A DNA stretch of 39,169 nt, from the NCBI GenBank assembly GCA_023150535.1, contig JAKLKS010000008.1, positions 1-39,169 of the forward strand, written 5' to 3'. Positions 14,908 to 25,541 of the stretch are shown here, in pieces (position 1 is the first letter of the stretch; each line of letters starts with the position of its first letter). The notes under the pieces were generated by a model. It was given only the letters and a program-made list of their open reading frames with translations. It was not told the origin of the DNA and made no database searches. Made by a program: the position numbers and the translations under genes. Source of the DNA: Planctomycetota bacterium. Lineage in GTDB: Bacteria > Planctomycetota > JAJSAM01 > JAKLKS01.

Positions 14908-16094
14908 GCCCCGCCCGCCCCCGGGTTCTCTACCTCTCCTCCTGGGCCATCGGCCCGGGGGGGCAGGGGGAGATCTCCTTCCTCCACGAGCAGATCGAGG
15001 AGATGGCCGGGGCGGTGGACGCCCTGTTCCTCGAGCCCCGGTTCGCCTCCTGGCACCGGTGGGCCCTGCTGCGCCTGCGGGGGAGGGACCGGGAGGAGGG
15101 GGCCCGCGTCTGGGGCGGGGGGGTCCGGGAGATCCGCGTCTCCCTGCCGCGCTTCAGTTCCCGGGTCACCGGGCGGGGCCTGCTGGAGGAGGTCGCGGCG
15201 GCGGGGCCCGCGCTGGCCGCGAGGCTCCGGGAGGCGGGGGCCGTCCCGGACCTCGTCCACGCCAACGTCACCTTCCCCGCGGGGCTCTGGGCCCGGGGCC
15301 TCCTCCTCTCCCTCGGCGTCCCCTACCTGCTCCAGGAGCACCAGGCCCCCTTCGAGAAGCAGTCGGGGAAGGACCCCGGCGGGGAGCGGCTCCGGGCGGT
15401 CATGGGCGGGGCCGCGGAGGTGGTGGCCGTGGGTGAGGACCTGGCGGGGCGGATGCGCCCCTTCCTGCCCCCCGGGAGGGAGGTCCGGATCGTCCCGGAG
15501 ATGGTGCGGACCGACCTCTTCCGGCCGGCCCCGCGGCGGGAGTTCCGCGCCCCCCTCCGCCTCGTCTCCGTGGGCGGACTCGTGGAGCGGAAGGGCTACG
15601 AGGACCTGATGCGGGCCGTGGCGGCGCTCCGCTCCTCGGGCCTCCCCTGCGAGGCCAGGATCCTCGGCGAGGGGCCGGACCGCCTGGAGGGGATCCGCCG
15701 GGACCTCGGCCTCGAGGGCGCGGTCCACCTCCCCGGCCACGCGGGCAGGGAGGCGGTCCGCGCCGCCCTCGCGGCGTCCGACATCCTCGTGCACGCGAGC
15801 CGCCTGGAGACCTTCGGCATCGCCCCCGCGGAGGCCCTCGCCTGCGGGCGGCCCGCGGTGACCACCGCCTGCGGGGGTCCGGAGACCTACGTGGACGCCT
15901 CCTGCGGCGCCGTGGTCCCCGCGGGCTCCCCGGGGGCCCTGGCCGCCGCCGTCCGGGAGGTCGCGGCCTGCCTCGACGCCTTCGACCCGGAGGTCCTCCA
16001 CGCCCGCGTCGCCGGGCGCTTCGGCCCCGCCGCCCACCGGGCGCGCATGCTCTCCCTCTACGAGGGGATCCTCGCGCGGGGCCATGCAGCCTGA
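14904..16094 (+). CDS. GT4-type glycosyltransferase
   Basis: GT-B signatures: LVSVGGLVERKGYEDLMRAV; SDILVHASRLETFGIAPAEALACGRPAVTT; GTG start in GTGA overlap. Confidence 0.87.
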   Translation: MSPARPRVLYLSSWAIGPGGQGEISFLHEQIEEMAGAVDALFLEPRFASWHRWALLRLRGRDREEGARVWGGGVREIRVSLPRFSSRVTGRGLLEEVAAAGPALAARLREAGAVPDLVHANVTFPAGLWARGLLLSLGVPYLLQEHQAPFEKQSGKDPGGERLRAVMGGAAEVVAVGEDLAGRMRPFLPPGREVRIVPEMVRTDLFRPAPRREFRAPLRLVSVGGLVERKGYEDLMRAVAALRSSGLPCEARILGEGPDRLEGIRRDLGLEGAVHLPGHAGREAVRAALAASDILVHASRLETFGIAPAEALACGRPAVTTACGGPETYVDASCGAVVPAGSPGALAAAVREVAACLDAFDPEVLHARVAGRFGPAAHRARMLSLYEGILARGHAA

Positions 16095-17079
16095 GGGGGC
16101 CGGTCCCGTCTTCATCGTGGGATGCGAGAGGTCGGGCACGACCCTCCTCCGCCTCATGCTCAACGCCCACCCGGCCCTGGCCATCCCCGGGGAGACCTGG
16201 TACCTCCCCGAGCTGGAGGAGGAGCGGGAGCGGATCCGGGGGGAGGGGGCCGCGGACTGGAGGGAGCGCATCCTCGCTGTCATCACCGCCAAGAACACCT
16301 TCCCCGAGCTCGGCGTCCCCCGGGAGGAGATCGCCGCGGCCCTCGCGGGCGTCGACGTCGCCGACGGGGGGGCGGTCCTCTCCTGCGCCCACCGGGCCTT
16401 CGCGGCCCGGGAGGGGAAGCCGCGGTGGGGGGACAAGACGCCGGGGTACGTGCGGCGGCTGCCGCTCCTCGCGCGGCGCTTCCCGGGGGCCTCGGTGATC
16501 CACGTGGTCCGGGACGGCAGGGACGTGGCGCTCTCGCTCCTCGACAAGCCCTTCGGCCCGAAGACGGTCGTGGACGCCGCGGTCCACTGGAAGGCGCGGG
16601 TGGAGGAGGGGGAGAGGGAGGGGCCGAGGCTCTTCGGGGCGCGGTACCGGGAGGTCCGGTACGAGGATCTCGTCGCCGGTCCCGAGGAGCGCCTCCGCTC
16701 CCTCTGCACCTGGCTCGGCCTCGGGTTCGACGCGGCCATGCTCCGGTACCACGAGAGGGCGGGCTCCTACCTCCGCGAGGAGCACCACTGGCACGGCAAG
16801 ACCCGGACGCCCGTGGCCGGGGATCGCTCGGGAAGGTGGAAGGGGGAGATGGCCGCCGGGGACCAGGTCTGGTTCCAGCGGATCGCGGGGCGGACGCTGG
16901 CGCGGCACGGGTACGAGCCCACACCCCACCGCAGCGCCGCCGTCTCCCTGCGCTGGGCGGTGCGGGGGATGAGGCTCGGGGCGGCCGGGTCCTGGCTCCG
17001 GGCGAAGATCGGGGCGAGGAGGCTCCTGAGGGCTGCGGGGGTTCCGCTCCCCGAGGGGGCACGGAGGGCTCGCCGGTGA
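16084..17079 (+). CDS. PAPS-dependent sulfotransferase
   Basis: 5'-PSB-like FIVGCERSGTTLLRLML and 3'-PB-like IHVVRDGRDVALSL. Confidence 0.85.
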   Translation: MQPEGAGPVFIVGCERSGTTLLRLMLNAHPALAIPGETWYLPELEEERERIRGEGAADWRERILAVITAKNTFPELGVPREEIAAALAGVDVADGGAVLSCAHRAFAAREGKPRWGDKTPGYVRRLPLLARRFPGASVIHVVRDGRDVALSLLDKPFGPKTVVDAAVHWKARVEEGEREGPRLFGARYREVRYEDLVAGPEERLRSLCTWLGLGFDAAMLRYHERAGSYLREEHHWHGKTRTPVAGDRSGRWKGEMAAGDQVWFQRIAGRTLARHGYEPTPHRSAAVSLRWAVRGMRLGAAGSWLRAKIGARRLLRAAGVPLPEGARRARR

Positions 17080-17879
17080 CGGCTCCCGCCGGACCGCTCC
17101 TCAACTTCGTGCACGTGCCCAAGACGGCGGGCACGACCTTCCTCTCCATCCTGCGCAACAACTACCCGGCCGACCGGACCTTCGCCATCGACGGCATGGA
17201 CCCCGGGGCCTCCCTCCGCCGCTTGGAGGAGATGGACCCCGGGGCCCGGGCGAGGCTGGTGCTCCTCATGGGGCACTGGAGCATCCTGGGGGAGCGGTTC
17301 TTCCCGGGGCGCCCGATCACGAGGATCGTCTTCCTCCGCAACCCCCTCTCCCACTTCCTCAGCATGTACCACTTCATCCGGGGCAACCCGCGCCACCTCC
17401 AGCACGAGGATGCGCGCCGGATGGACCTCGGGGAGTTCCTGGCGTTCCGGAAGGGGATGAACCTGGACAACATCCAGACCCGGAACCTGGCGGGAATCGC
17501 GACGAACATGGTGGCGGGCAGCATCGACTTCTCCGTGGAGGGGGACCGCTGGCTGGAACGGGCCGCGAGGGAGGTCGACGCGTCGAGGTACGTCTTCGTC
17601 ACCGAGGAGTTCGACGCGGCTCTCCGGATCCTCAGGCACGACGGACTGCTCAGGGACATCCGGTACCGCGAGCTGATGGTCTCGGTGGGGAAGTCCGGGG
17701 TCGAGGTCGCCCCGGACCTCCGGGAGGCGATCCTCGCGGGGAACCGATTCGATGCAATCCTCTACGAGCGGGCCCGGGCCAGGTACCTGGACGGCCTCGC
17801 GGCCTATCCCCCGGAGGTGAAGCGGCCTCCCGGCTGGGCGGCCCGCCTCCGGGAGGCGCTCGGGATCCGGGGCGGATGA
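17076..17879 (+). CDS. Sulfotransferase, Sulfotransfer_2-like
   Basis: NFVHVPKTAGTTFLSILR and IVFLRNPLSHFLSMYHF; GTG start in GTGA overlap. Confidence 0.8.
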   Translation: MTAPAGPLLNFVHVPKTAGTTFLSILRNNYPADRTFAIDGMDPGASLRRLEEMDPGARARLVLLMGHWSILGERFFPGRPITRIVFLRNPLSHFLSMYHFIRGNPRHLQHEDARRMDLGEFLAFRKGMNLDNIQTRNLAGIATNMVAGSIDFSVEGDRWLERAAREVDASRYVFVTEEFDAALRILRHDGLLRDIRYRELMVSVGKSGVEVAPDLREAILAGNRFDAILYERARARYLDGLAAYPPEVKRPPGWAARLREALGIRGG

Positions 17880-19129
17880 GCACGCACCCTGAGTGCATCC
17901 ACGTCGTCCAGGGGGAGATCCGGGACGGCGGTGTCGTGCAGGCGATGGTGGTCGCCCGGACGCGGGCGCTCGCGCGCCTGCCGGGGATGCCCCGCTTCCG
18001 GATCCTCTTCCTCGAGCCCTGGGGGACCGCCCGCCTCCCGGCCGCGCGGGAGGCACTGGCGGCCCACCGGGCGCTCTGGCCGGAGGGGCGGATGGACCTG
18101 GTGCCCTTCGTGTCCCGGATGGGGGCGGGGGCGGGAGGAGCGGCCCTCGCCCTCCGCCTCGCCCCGTGGCGCCTGCGGCGACGGAAGCCCGTCTTCCACG
18201 CCCGGGGACCCCGCGCGGCCTGGAGCGCCCACGGGGCGCGGCGGATCCTGGGGGGCGGCCGGGTCGTGCTCGATCTCCGGGGACACGGCCCCTTCGAGGC
18301 CCTGCACAGGGCCGGCTTCCCCTCCCTCGAGGGGGCCGACGCGAGGGCCCGCGCCTCCTTCGACGCCGCCCTGGCGGCGGAGCGGAGGGCGGCGGTCGCG
18401 GCGGACCACGTCCTCGCCGTCACGGAGGGGCTGCGGCGCCACGCCGTGGAGGATCTCGGGGTGCCCGAAGGCGGGACGGACGTCGTCCCCAACTGCGTGG
18501 AGGGCGTCTCCTGGTCGCCGGAGGCCCGGGCGGCGGCGAGGGCCCGGTGGGGGAACCCCCCCGGGCCGGTCCTCCTCTACTCCGGCCGCGTGGGGAGGGA
18601 GAGGACCCCGGACCGGATGTTCGAGGTCCTGGCCGCGCTCCTCCGCAGGGAGCCGGGGGCGCGCCTCGTCGTCCTCACCTACCTCGACCAGGTCGGGGAC
18701 TGGGAGGGCCTCCTCGGCCGGCACGGGATCCCGCGGGAGGCCGTGATCGCCGGGTCGGAGGACAGGGACGGCGCGCTCGCCCTCCTCCCCGGGGCGGACG
18801 CGGGGCTCGTCTTCTACGAGAGGGCCGCCCGCTACGACGAGTGCACCTCGCCCATCAAGTTCGCGGAGTACCTGTCCGCGGGCCTCCCGGTTCTGGCGCT
18901 GGACACCGTGGGCCCCGTGGTCCGCGACGTCCGCGAGGGGCGGCTCGGCTGGGTCCTCCCCTTCGAGGGGGGGGCCGCCGCGGCGGAGGCGGCGGCGGAG
19001 GGGATCCTCCGGTCCTTCCGCGGGGAGCGGGAGGCGCTCCGGGACCGGGCGCTGGCCTGGTGCCGGGAGCGGTACACCTGGGAGGCCCACCTCCCGGCCG
19101 CCCGGCGTGCCTACGGGATCCCGGACTGA
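17876..19129 (+). CDS. Glycosyltransferase (GT4-like)
   Basis: VLLYSGRVGRERTPDRMFEVLAALL; LPGADAGLVFYERAA; SPIKFAEYLSAGLPVLA. Confidence 0.8.
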   Translation: MSTHPECIHVVQGEIRDGGVVQAMVVARTRALARLPGMPRFRILFLEPWGTARLPAAREALAAHRALWPEGRMDLVPFVSRMGAGAGGAALALRLAPWRLRRRKPVFHARGPRAAWSAHGARRILGGGRVVLDLRGHGPFEALHRAGFPSLEGADARARASFDAALAAERRAAVAADHVLAVTEGLRRHAVEDLGVPEGGTDVVPNCVEGVSWSPEARAAARARWGNPPGPVLLYSGRVGRERTPDRMFEVLAALLRREPGARLVVLTYLDQVGDWEGLLGRHGIPREAVIAGSEDRDGALALLPGADAGLVFYERAARYDECTSPIKFAEYLSAGLPVLALDTVGPVVRDVREGRLGWVLPFEGGAAAAEAAAEGILRSFRGEREALRDRALAWCRERYTWEAHLPAARRAYGIPD

Positions 19130-19131
19130 AC

Positions 19132-21063
19132 ATGTGCGGCATCTTCGGCGTCCTCGACGGCCGCGCCCCGGTGGACGGGGCGGGGGCGCGGGCGGCGCTC
19201 CGGCAGCTGGAGCACAGGGGACCGGACGGGGAGGGCGTCTGGACGCGGCCGGGGGGGGCGTCCCCCCACGTCCTGCTGGGGCACCGGCGGCTCTCCATCC
19301 TCGACCTGAGCGGGGCCGCGGCCCAGCCCATGGAGACGGAGGACCGCCGCCTCGTCGTCACCTACAACGGGGAGATCTACAACTTCGTCGAGGTGAGGGA
19401 GGAGCTGGCGGCCCTCGGCCGCCGGTTCCGCTCCACGGGGGACACGGAGGTCCTCCTCCACGCCTACCGCGAGTGGGGACCGGCCTGCCTCGACCGTTTC
19501 AACGGGATGTTCGCCTTCGCCGTCTGGGACGAGGAGCGCCGCACGCTGTTCGCCGCCCGCGACCGCTTCGGGGAGAAGCCCTTCCACTACGCGCTCGACC
19601 CGGCGACCGGCCGATTCGCCTTCGCCTCCGAGGTGAAGGCGCTGGCGGCGCTCCCCTGGGTGGACCTCTCCCTCGACGACCGGGCGCTCTACCGGTTCGC
19701 CGTCGCGGGGGAGCTGGCCGGGAGCGGGCAGACCCTCTGGCGCGGGGTGCGCCGCCTCCCCGCCGCCCACCGCCTCCTGCTCCGGTGGACCGGGGAGGCG
19801 TGGGACCTGCGCATGGAGCGCTGGTGGGACGTGGACCTCGCCCGCACCTCCGACCTCCCCCTGGAGGAGGCCGCCCGCCGGTTCCGGGAGGTCTTCGAGG
19901 ACGGCATCCGCCTGCGCCTGCGGAGCGACGTCCCCGTGGGCACGAGCCTCTCCGGCGGGCTCGACTCCTCGGCCGTCGTCTGCCAGATCCACGCGCTGGG
20001 CGCGGCCGGGGGGCAGAAGGCCTTCACCGCCCGGATGACCGACCCGTCCCTGGACGAGGGGCGCCACGTCGCCGAGGTGCTCCGGAGGACCGGCGTCGAG
20101 GGGCACGAGGTCTGGCCGAGCGCCGCGGTGCTGCGGGAGGTGTTCCCCCGCTTCTGCCGCCACATGGAGGAGCCCTTCCGCTCGACGAGCCAGTTCGCCC
20201 AGCACCTGGTCATGAGGCTCGCGGCGGAGAACGGGGTCACGGTCCTCCTCGACGGCCAGGGGGCGGACGAGATGCTGGCGGGGTACGAGCCCTACCAGCA
20301 CGTGCTCTTCTCGGCCCTCGCCGAGGAGGGGCGGTTCGGCGACCTCTACCGGGAGTCCCGGTCCTTCCGCGCGCGCCACTCGCGCCCCTTCCCCCTGTCC
20401 CTGCGGGCCGCCCTGGGGCGCGCCTTCCCCGGGCTGCGGACGATCCGCAGGGGGATCGCCTCCCGGGCCGGGGAGGGCCGTGGAGCCCGGTCCCCCTGGG
20501 GCCTCGCCGAGGGGTTCACGGCCGCCCACGGGGGGGAGGACTTCCCCGGCGAGACGGAGGGCCCGCGGGACCTCCTCACCCGCAAGCTCCACTTCGATTC
20601 CACGAGGGGACCCCTCCAGGAGCTCCTCCGCTACGGGGACCGCAACTCCATGGCCTTCTCGCGGGAGCTGCGCCAGCCGTTCCTCGATCACCGCCTCGCC
20701 GAGTTCCTCTTCTCCCTCCCCCGGGAGCACAAGCTCCGCGGCGGCGAATCCAAGCGGGTCCAGAGGCTCGCCTTCCGAGGCCTCGTCCCCGATTCCATCC
20801 TCGACCGGAAGGACAAGCTCGGCTACCGCGCCCCCTGGGATCCCTGGGCCCGGGGGGAGATCCGGGAGTGGGTGATCGGCGAGATGGAGCAGGCCGCCTC
20901 CGTCCTCGGGGCCAGGGTCCGGCCCGACGCCATGGACGCGGTCCGCGCCGCGCTCCTCCCCGGCGACCGGCCGCTGGACCTCCCCCTCATGGCGTGGATG
21001 TCCCTCGGGGAGGGCCTCGCGGCCATGGCCTCCGTCCGCCGGGCGGCGGGGGGGGCCGCGTGA
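19132..21063 (+). CDS. asnB: Glutamine-hydrolysing asparagine synthetase, paralog 1
   Basis: MCGIFGVLDG with Cys2, HRGPDG, TYNGEIYNF, SLSGGLDSSAVV, LLDGQGADEMLAGY. Confidence 0.93.
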   Translation: MCGIFGVLDGRAPVDGAGARAALRQLEHRGPDGEGVWTRPGGASPHVLLGHRRLSILDLSGAAAQPMETEDRRLVVTYNGEIYNFVEVREELAALGRRFRSTGDTEVLLHAYREWGPACLDRFNGMFAFAVWDEERRTLFAARDRFGEKPFHYALDPATGRFAFASEVKALAALPWVDLSLDDRALYRFAVAGELAGSGQTLWRGVRRLPAAHRLLLRWTGEAWDLRMERWWDVDLARTSDLPLEEAARRFREVFEDGIRLRLRSDVPVGTSLSGGLDSSAVVCQIHALGAAGGQKAFTARMTDPSLDEGRHVAEVLRRTGVEGHEVWPSAAVLREVFPRFCRHMEEPFRSTSQFAQHLVMRLAAENGVTVLLDGQGADEMLAGYEPYQHVLFSALAEEGRFGDLYRESRSFRARHSRPFPLSLRAALGRAFPGLRTIRRGIASRAGEGRGARSPWGLAEGFTAAHGGEDFPGETEGPRDLLTRKLHFDSTRGPLQELLRYGDRNSMAFSRELRQPFLDHRLAEFLFSLPREHKLRGGESKRVQRLAFRGLVPDSILDRKDKLGYRAPWDPWARGEIREWVIGEMEQAASVLGARVRPDAMDAVRAALLPGDRPLDLPLMAWMSLGEGLAAMASVRRAAGGAA

Positions 21064-22313
21064 GCGGGGAGACCACCGTCCTCGTGGCCACGCCCCTCTG
21101 GCCGCTGGCGCACAACCCCCGGGCGGGCGTGTTCCTCCTGCGGCAGGCGCTGCGGCTCGCCCGGAGGGGGCTGCGGTGCGAGGCCCTCGTCCTCCGGCCC
21201 GCCCCTCCGGCGTTCCCGGGGCGGCTCCTGCGGCGGTCCTGGTGGGTGTATCAGTACAAGATACTCTTCGGCCCGCCTCCCGAGGGCGGGATCCCGGTCC
21301 GGGTGGTCCCCTTCGAGGGGACCGTGGCCCCCGGGGAGGACCCCGTCCCCGCCATGGGTCGGGCCCTGGCCCGCGCGACGGGGGGCGGGCCGGGCCCCCG
21401 CGTCGTCTACGCGCAGTGGCTGTGGACGGCGGGGGCGGCGGCGATCCTCGCCCGGGAGGAGACCGGCGTCCCGGTCGCCGCCATGGCGAGGGGAGGGGAG
21501 CTGAACCCCTCGGAGTGGCCCTCGACGCGGCCGGACTGCCTCCCCTGGTGCGCGCGGGTCCTCCGGGAGGCGGACGCCCCGCTGGCGAACTGCAGGCACC
21601 TGGCGGGGCTGGCCGGGGACCTGGAGCCCTCGGTCCGCGGGCGCATCGACGTCGTCTACAACGGGTGCGACGGGACGGTCTTCAGGCCCGCCGCGGACCG
21701 GGAGTCCCTGCGCCGGTCCCTGGGGATCCCCTCGGGCGGCCGCGTCGCGCTGATGGTGGGGGAGGTCACGGCGCGCAAGGGGGTGCCGGAGATCCTCGAG
21801 GCCTGGCGCGGCTTCCGCCGCACGCGGCCGGAGTGGAGGCTGCTCCTCGTGGGGCACCTGCCGGAGGCGGCCGTCCGGCGGGAGGTCCTCGCCGCCGCGG
21901 GGGACGGGGTCGAGGCGCCGGGGCCGGTGCCTCCCGACCGCGTGCGCGCCCTCCTGCAGGCCGCCGACCTCTACCTCCAGCCGAGCCGCTCCGAGGGCCT
22001 CCCCAACGCGGCCATGGAGGCCATGGCGACCGGGCTCCCCGTCGTCGGGGGGGACGCCTGCGGGATCCGCGAACTCATCGACCACGGGCGCAGCGGCTGG
22101 CTCGTCCCCCCGGGGGACGCCGCGGCCCTCCTCGCCGCCATGGAGGAGGCGGCGGGGGACCCCGCGGGGGCTGCGCGCCGCGGGGAGGAGGCGCGCCGGA
22201 CGATCCTCGAGCGCTTCGACCCCGAGCGGGAGGCGGACCGGCTGGCCGGCCTCCTCCGTCGCGTCGCGGAGCGGGGGGCCCGGCCGGCGGTCCCCGCGGC
22301 GGGGGGAGGGTAG
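21060..22313 (+). CDS. GT4-type glycosyltransferase
   Basis: VALMVGEVTARKGVPEILEAW; LYLQPSRSEGLPNAAMEAMATGLPVVG; GTGA overlap start. Confidence 0.88.
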   Translation: MSGETTVLVATPLWPLAHNPRAGVFLLRQALRLARRGLRCEALVLRPAPPAFPGRLLRRSWWVYQYKILFGPPPEGGIPVRVVPFEGTVAPGEDPVPAMGRALARATGGGPGPRVVYAQWLWTAGAAAILAREETGVPVAAMARGGELNPSEWPSTRPDCLPWCARVLREADAPLANCRHLAGLAGDLEPSVRGRIDVVYNGCDGTVFRPAADRESLRRSLGIPSGGRVALMVGEVTARKGVPEILEAWRGFRRTRPEWRLLLVGHLPEAAVRREVLAAAGDGVEAPGPVPPDRVRALLQAADLYLQPSRSEGLPNAAMEAMATGLPVVGGDACGIRELIDHGRSGWLVPPGDAAALLAAMEEAAGDPAGAARRGEEARRTILERFDPEREADRLAGLLRRVAERGARPAVPAAGGG

Positions 22314-22317
22314 CCCC

Positions 22318-24195
22318 GTGTGCGGCATCGCGGGCATCGTCGGCCCCCCGGCCGCGGAGGCGGCCGGCCCGCTGGCGGAGATGGTGCGGAGGCTCCGCCA
22401 CCGCGGGCCGGACGGATCCGGCCTCCGCTCCGAAGGGAACGTCCACCTCGGGCACACCCGGCTCTCCATCCGCGACCTCTCCCCCCTCGGGGCCCAGCCC
22501 ATGGGGGACGGGCCCGGGGCGCCCTGCATCACCTACAACGGCGAGGTCTACGGGGTCGACCCCCTCCGCGGGTGGCTCTCCTCCCGGGGAAGGACCCTCC
22601 GCTCCCGCACGGACACCGAGGTGGTCCTCCGCCTGTACGAGGAGGTCGGCCGCTCCCTCCTCGGCCGGCTCAACGGCATGTTCGCCTTCGCCCTGTGGGA
22701 CCCCGGGGCCCGGCGCCTCCTCCTGGCGCGGGACCGGCTGGGGATCAAGCCGCTCTTCTACGCCTTCACGCCCGGCGCCCTCTACTTCGCCTCCGAGGTC
22801 AAGGCCATCCTCGCGGCCATGGGGCGGGTCCCGCCCCTGCGCCCCGACGGCATCGCCCAGTACCTCGTCCAGGGGTACGTGAACGCGCCGGACACGATCT
22901 TCGCGGGGATCCGCTCCCTCCCCGCGGGGCACCTCCTCGACCTGCCCGTCCCCGCGGAGGGGCCGCCGGCCCCCGCGGAGCCGGAGGAGTGGTGGGACGT
23001 CCCCTTCCGCGGCGAGGGGGACACCGACCCCGCCGCCTGGGTCGAGGAGGTGGGGGCGCTCCTCCAGGACGCGACCTCCCTCCAGATGGAATCCGACGTC
23101 CCCCTGGGGGCCTTCCTGTCGGGAGGCGTGGACTCGAGCGTCGTCGTGGGGGCCATGGCGCGGAAGGCCGGCGGCGGCTTCCACACCGTGTCCCTGGACC
23201 AGCCGGGAACCGCCCTCTCGGAGGGCGCGAAGGCCCGCGCCGTGGCGGCCCGTCTCGGGACCGTGCACCACGCCATCGAGAGCGGACCGGAGGGGGCGGG
23301 GCGGTTCTTCGACCTCCTGCGCCACTTCGACGTCCCCTTCAACGTCTCGTCCCTCCTGAACGCCTGGCTCGTGAGCGCGGAGGCGCGGCGCTGGGTGACC
23401 GTGGCCCTCTCCGGGGACGGGGGGGACGAGCTGTTCGGCGGCTACGGCTGGTACCTCGGCGACGCGGCGCGGAGGGCGGCCTCCGGCGGGCCCCGCCTGC
23501 CGGGGGCCCTCGCGGGGCTGCTGCCCGAGGACCTGCGGGGGGCGGCCCGCCTGCGGGCCCTCGCCCGGGGGGAGTTCGAGCTCGTCCACGAGAGGGACCA
23601 CGCGCTCGGAAGGGGGACGGCGGAGCGGATGACGGGGGCCTCCCTCCGGGGCTGGGAGGAGGAGGCGCGCCGCGTCCACGGGAGGCACGGGAGGAACCCG
23701 CTGGAGAGGGCGATGTACTTCGACCTCAAGCGGTTCCTCCCCGACCAGGTCCTCGCCAAGGTGGACGCCGCCTCCATGGCGGTCTCCCTGGAGGTGCGCC
23801 CCCCCCTCCTCGACCACCGCCTCGTGGAGCTCGCCGCCCGCATCCCCGTGGAGGCGAAGATCCGGGACGGGCGGGGGAAGCTCCCCCTGCGGGCGCTCCT
23901 GGCCCGCTGCGCCCCCGCCGCCGTCCTCGACCAGGGGAAGGTCGGGTTCGAGGCGCCGCTCCACCGCTGGGCGGTGCCGGGGGGGGCCCCGGCCATGGCG
24001 CGCGAGCTCTCCTCCGGCTCCTGCCGCTGGAGGGGATGGCTGGACCCCGCGGTCGTGTCCCCCCTGCTCGACGCCGTCCGCAGCCCGGGCCTCCTCCGGG
24101 TCCCGCGCGCCGGCTTCGCCTGGTCCCTCCTCCTGTTCGAGCGGTGGCTCGCCGGCGGGGGGGCGGATTCCGCGGCCCCCGGGGGGGCGCCGTGA
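22318..24195 (+). CDS. asnB: Glutamine-hydrolysing asparagine synthetase, paralog 2
   Basis: (GTG start) MCGIAGIVG, HRGPDGSG, TYNGEVYG, FLSGGVDSSVVV, LSGDGGDELFGGY. Confidence 0.93.
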   Translation: MCGIAGIVGPPAAEAAGPLAEMVRRLRHRGPDGSGLRSEGNVHLGHTRLSIRDLSPLGAQPMGDGPGAPCITYNGEVYGVDPLRGWLSSRGRTLRSRTDTEVVLRLYEEVGRSLLGRLNGMFAFALWDPGARRLLLARDRLGIKPLFYAFTPGALYFASEVKAILAAMGRVPPLRPDGIAQYLVQGYVNAPDTIFAGIRSLPAGHLLDLPVPAEGPPAPAEPEEWWDVPFRGEGDTDPAAWVEEVGALLQDATSLQMESDVPLGAFLSGGVDSSVVVGAMARKAGGGFHTVSLDQPGTALSEGAKARAVAARLGTVHHAIESGPEGAGRFFDLLRHFDVPFNVSSLLNAWLVSAEARRWVTVALSGDGGDELFGGYGWYLGDAARRAASGGPRLPGALAGLLPEDLRGAARLRALARGEFELVHERDHALGRGTAERMTGASLRGWEEEARRVHGRHGRNPLERAMYFDLKRFLPDQVLAKVDAASMAVSLEVRPPLLDHRLVELAARIPVEAKIRDGRGKLPLRALLARCAPAAVLDQGKVGFEAPLHRWAVPGGAPAMARELSSGSCRWRGWLDPAVVSPLLDAVRSPGLLRVPRAGFAWSLLLFERWLAGGGADSAAPGGAP

Positions 24196-25541
24196 GGACC
24201 GTCCTCGTCTTCGCCCACGAGTGCGCCCCCCACCACAGGGCGGAGTCCACGATCGGCGCCCAGCGGCCCGCCTCCTTCGCGCGCCACCTCCCGGAGTTCG
24301 GTTGGAGGGCCGTGGTGATCTGCTGCGGGAGGGAGGGAAGGGAATCGGCCGAGGAGCGGGACCTCCGGGGGATCGCGGAGGAGGCGGAGGAGCGCCTGGG
24401 GGCGGCCCCCGCGGGGGCGTCCCTCGTCCTCCCGACCCCCTCCCTGCGGTGGGACGGGCGGCTCGACCGGTGGTGGAGGCGATCGGCCCGCGGCGGCGGG
24501 GGCGGCCCGGTCTGGCCGCTCCTCCGGCGTCCCCTGACCGCCGCGAAGTTCGCCACGGGGGACTGGTCCCAGTCCTGGCAGCCCTGCGCCCGGGCGGCGG
24601 CGGAGGGGGTCCTGCGGGCGACCCCGGTGCACGCCTGCATCGGGGAGCACTCCCCGGACGCCGGGCTCTTCCTCGGGAGGTGGCTCCACGCCGTGAAGGG
24701 GATCCCCTGGGTCGCCGACTTCCGCGACCCCGTGCTGGACCCCTTCGGTCCCCTGGGGAGGGCGCTCTACGGGAGGGTCGCGCGCTCCCTCGTCTCGACG
24801 GCGGCGGCCACGGTGAACGTCCACCCCGCCTGGGCGGAGGAGGACCGCAGGACCCTCGGGCGGCCCGCCCACTGCGTCCCCAACGGGTTCGAGCCGGGCG
24901 AGCACGCCGCGCCGGCGCCCCCGGCGCCGGGGCCGGCCGTGGCCGCCTTCTTCGGCAGCGTCCGGCCGTGGCACCGGCTCGACCTCGTCATGGACGGGCT
25001 CCTCGACGCCGGGCCCGGCGTCCGCCTCCTCTACCGCGGGGACGCCTCCGCCCGGGTCCTCGCGGAGGCCCGGCGCGCCGGGGTCGCGGACCGGGTGGAC
25101 GCCGCGGCGGCCGTGCCCCGCGGCGAGGCCCTGGCCCTCATGTCCTCCGCGGACCTGCTGCTCCTCCTCTCCCGGCCGCCCGCGGCGGCCGGCGGGCGGG
25201 CGGAGGAGTGGTACCCGGCGAAGGTGTTCGAGTACTTCGGGGCCCGGCGGCCGATCCTCTGCGTGCCCGGCGACGGATCCTCCCTGGACGCGCTCCTGCG
25301 GGAGACCCGGACCGGGGTCCCCGCGCGGGACCGGGCCTCGGTCGCCTCCGCGCTGGCGGCCGCGGCCCGCGCCCGCCGCGGCGGGACCCGGCTCCCCTGG
25401 GAAACGGGCGTCGCGCGGGTGGAGCCGCACACGCGGAGGGCCCGGGCCGGGGACCTGGCCCGGATCCTGGACGGGATCGCCCTCCCCGCGCCCGCCGCCC
25501 CCGCGCGGGCGCGGGGCCCGCAGGAGGTCGGGGCGCCGTGA
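24192..25541 (+). CDS. Glycosyltransferase (GT4-like)
   Basis: GIPWVADFRDPVLDPFG; VAAFFGSVRPWHRLDLVMDG; AKVFEYFGARRPILCVPGDGS. Confidence 0.8.
   Translation: MRTVLVFAHECAPHHRAESTIGAQRPASFARHLPEFGWRAVVICCGREGRESAEERDLRGIAEEAEERLGAAPAGASLVLPTPSLRWDGRLDRWWRRSARGGGGGPVWPLLRRPLTAAKFATGDWSQSWQPCARAAAEGVLRATPVHACIGEHSPDAGLFLGRWLHAVKGIPWVADFRDPVLDPFGPLGRALYGRVARSLVSTAAATVNVHPAWAEEDRRTLGRPAHCVPNGFEPGEHAAPAPPAPGPAVAAFFGSVRPWHRLDLVMDGLLDAGPGVRLLYRGDASARVLAEARRAGVADRVDAAAAVPRGEALALMSSADLLLLLSRPPAAAGGRAEEWYPAKVFEYFGARRPILCVPGDGSSLDALLRETRTGVPARDRASVASALAAAARARRGGTRLPWETGVARVEPHTRRARAGDLARILDGIALPAPAAPARARGPQEVGAP

Noticed and set aside
22320-25541. 1073-aa ORF as one protein
   Set aside because: The 5' part is out-of-frame AsnB paralog 2; the glycosyltransferase begins at GTG 24192.
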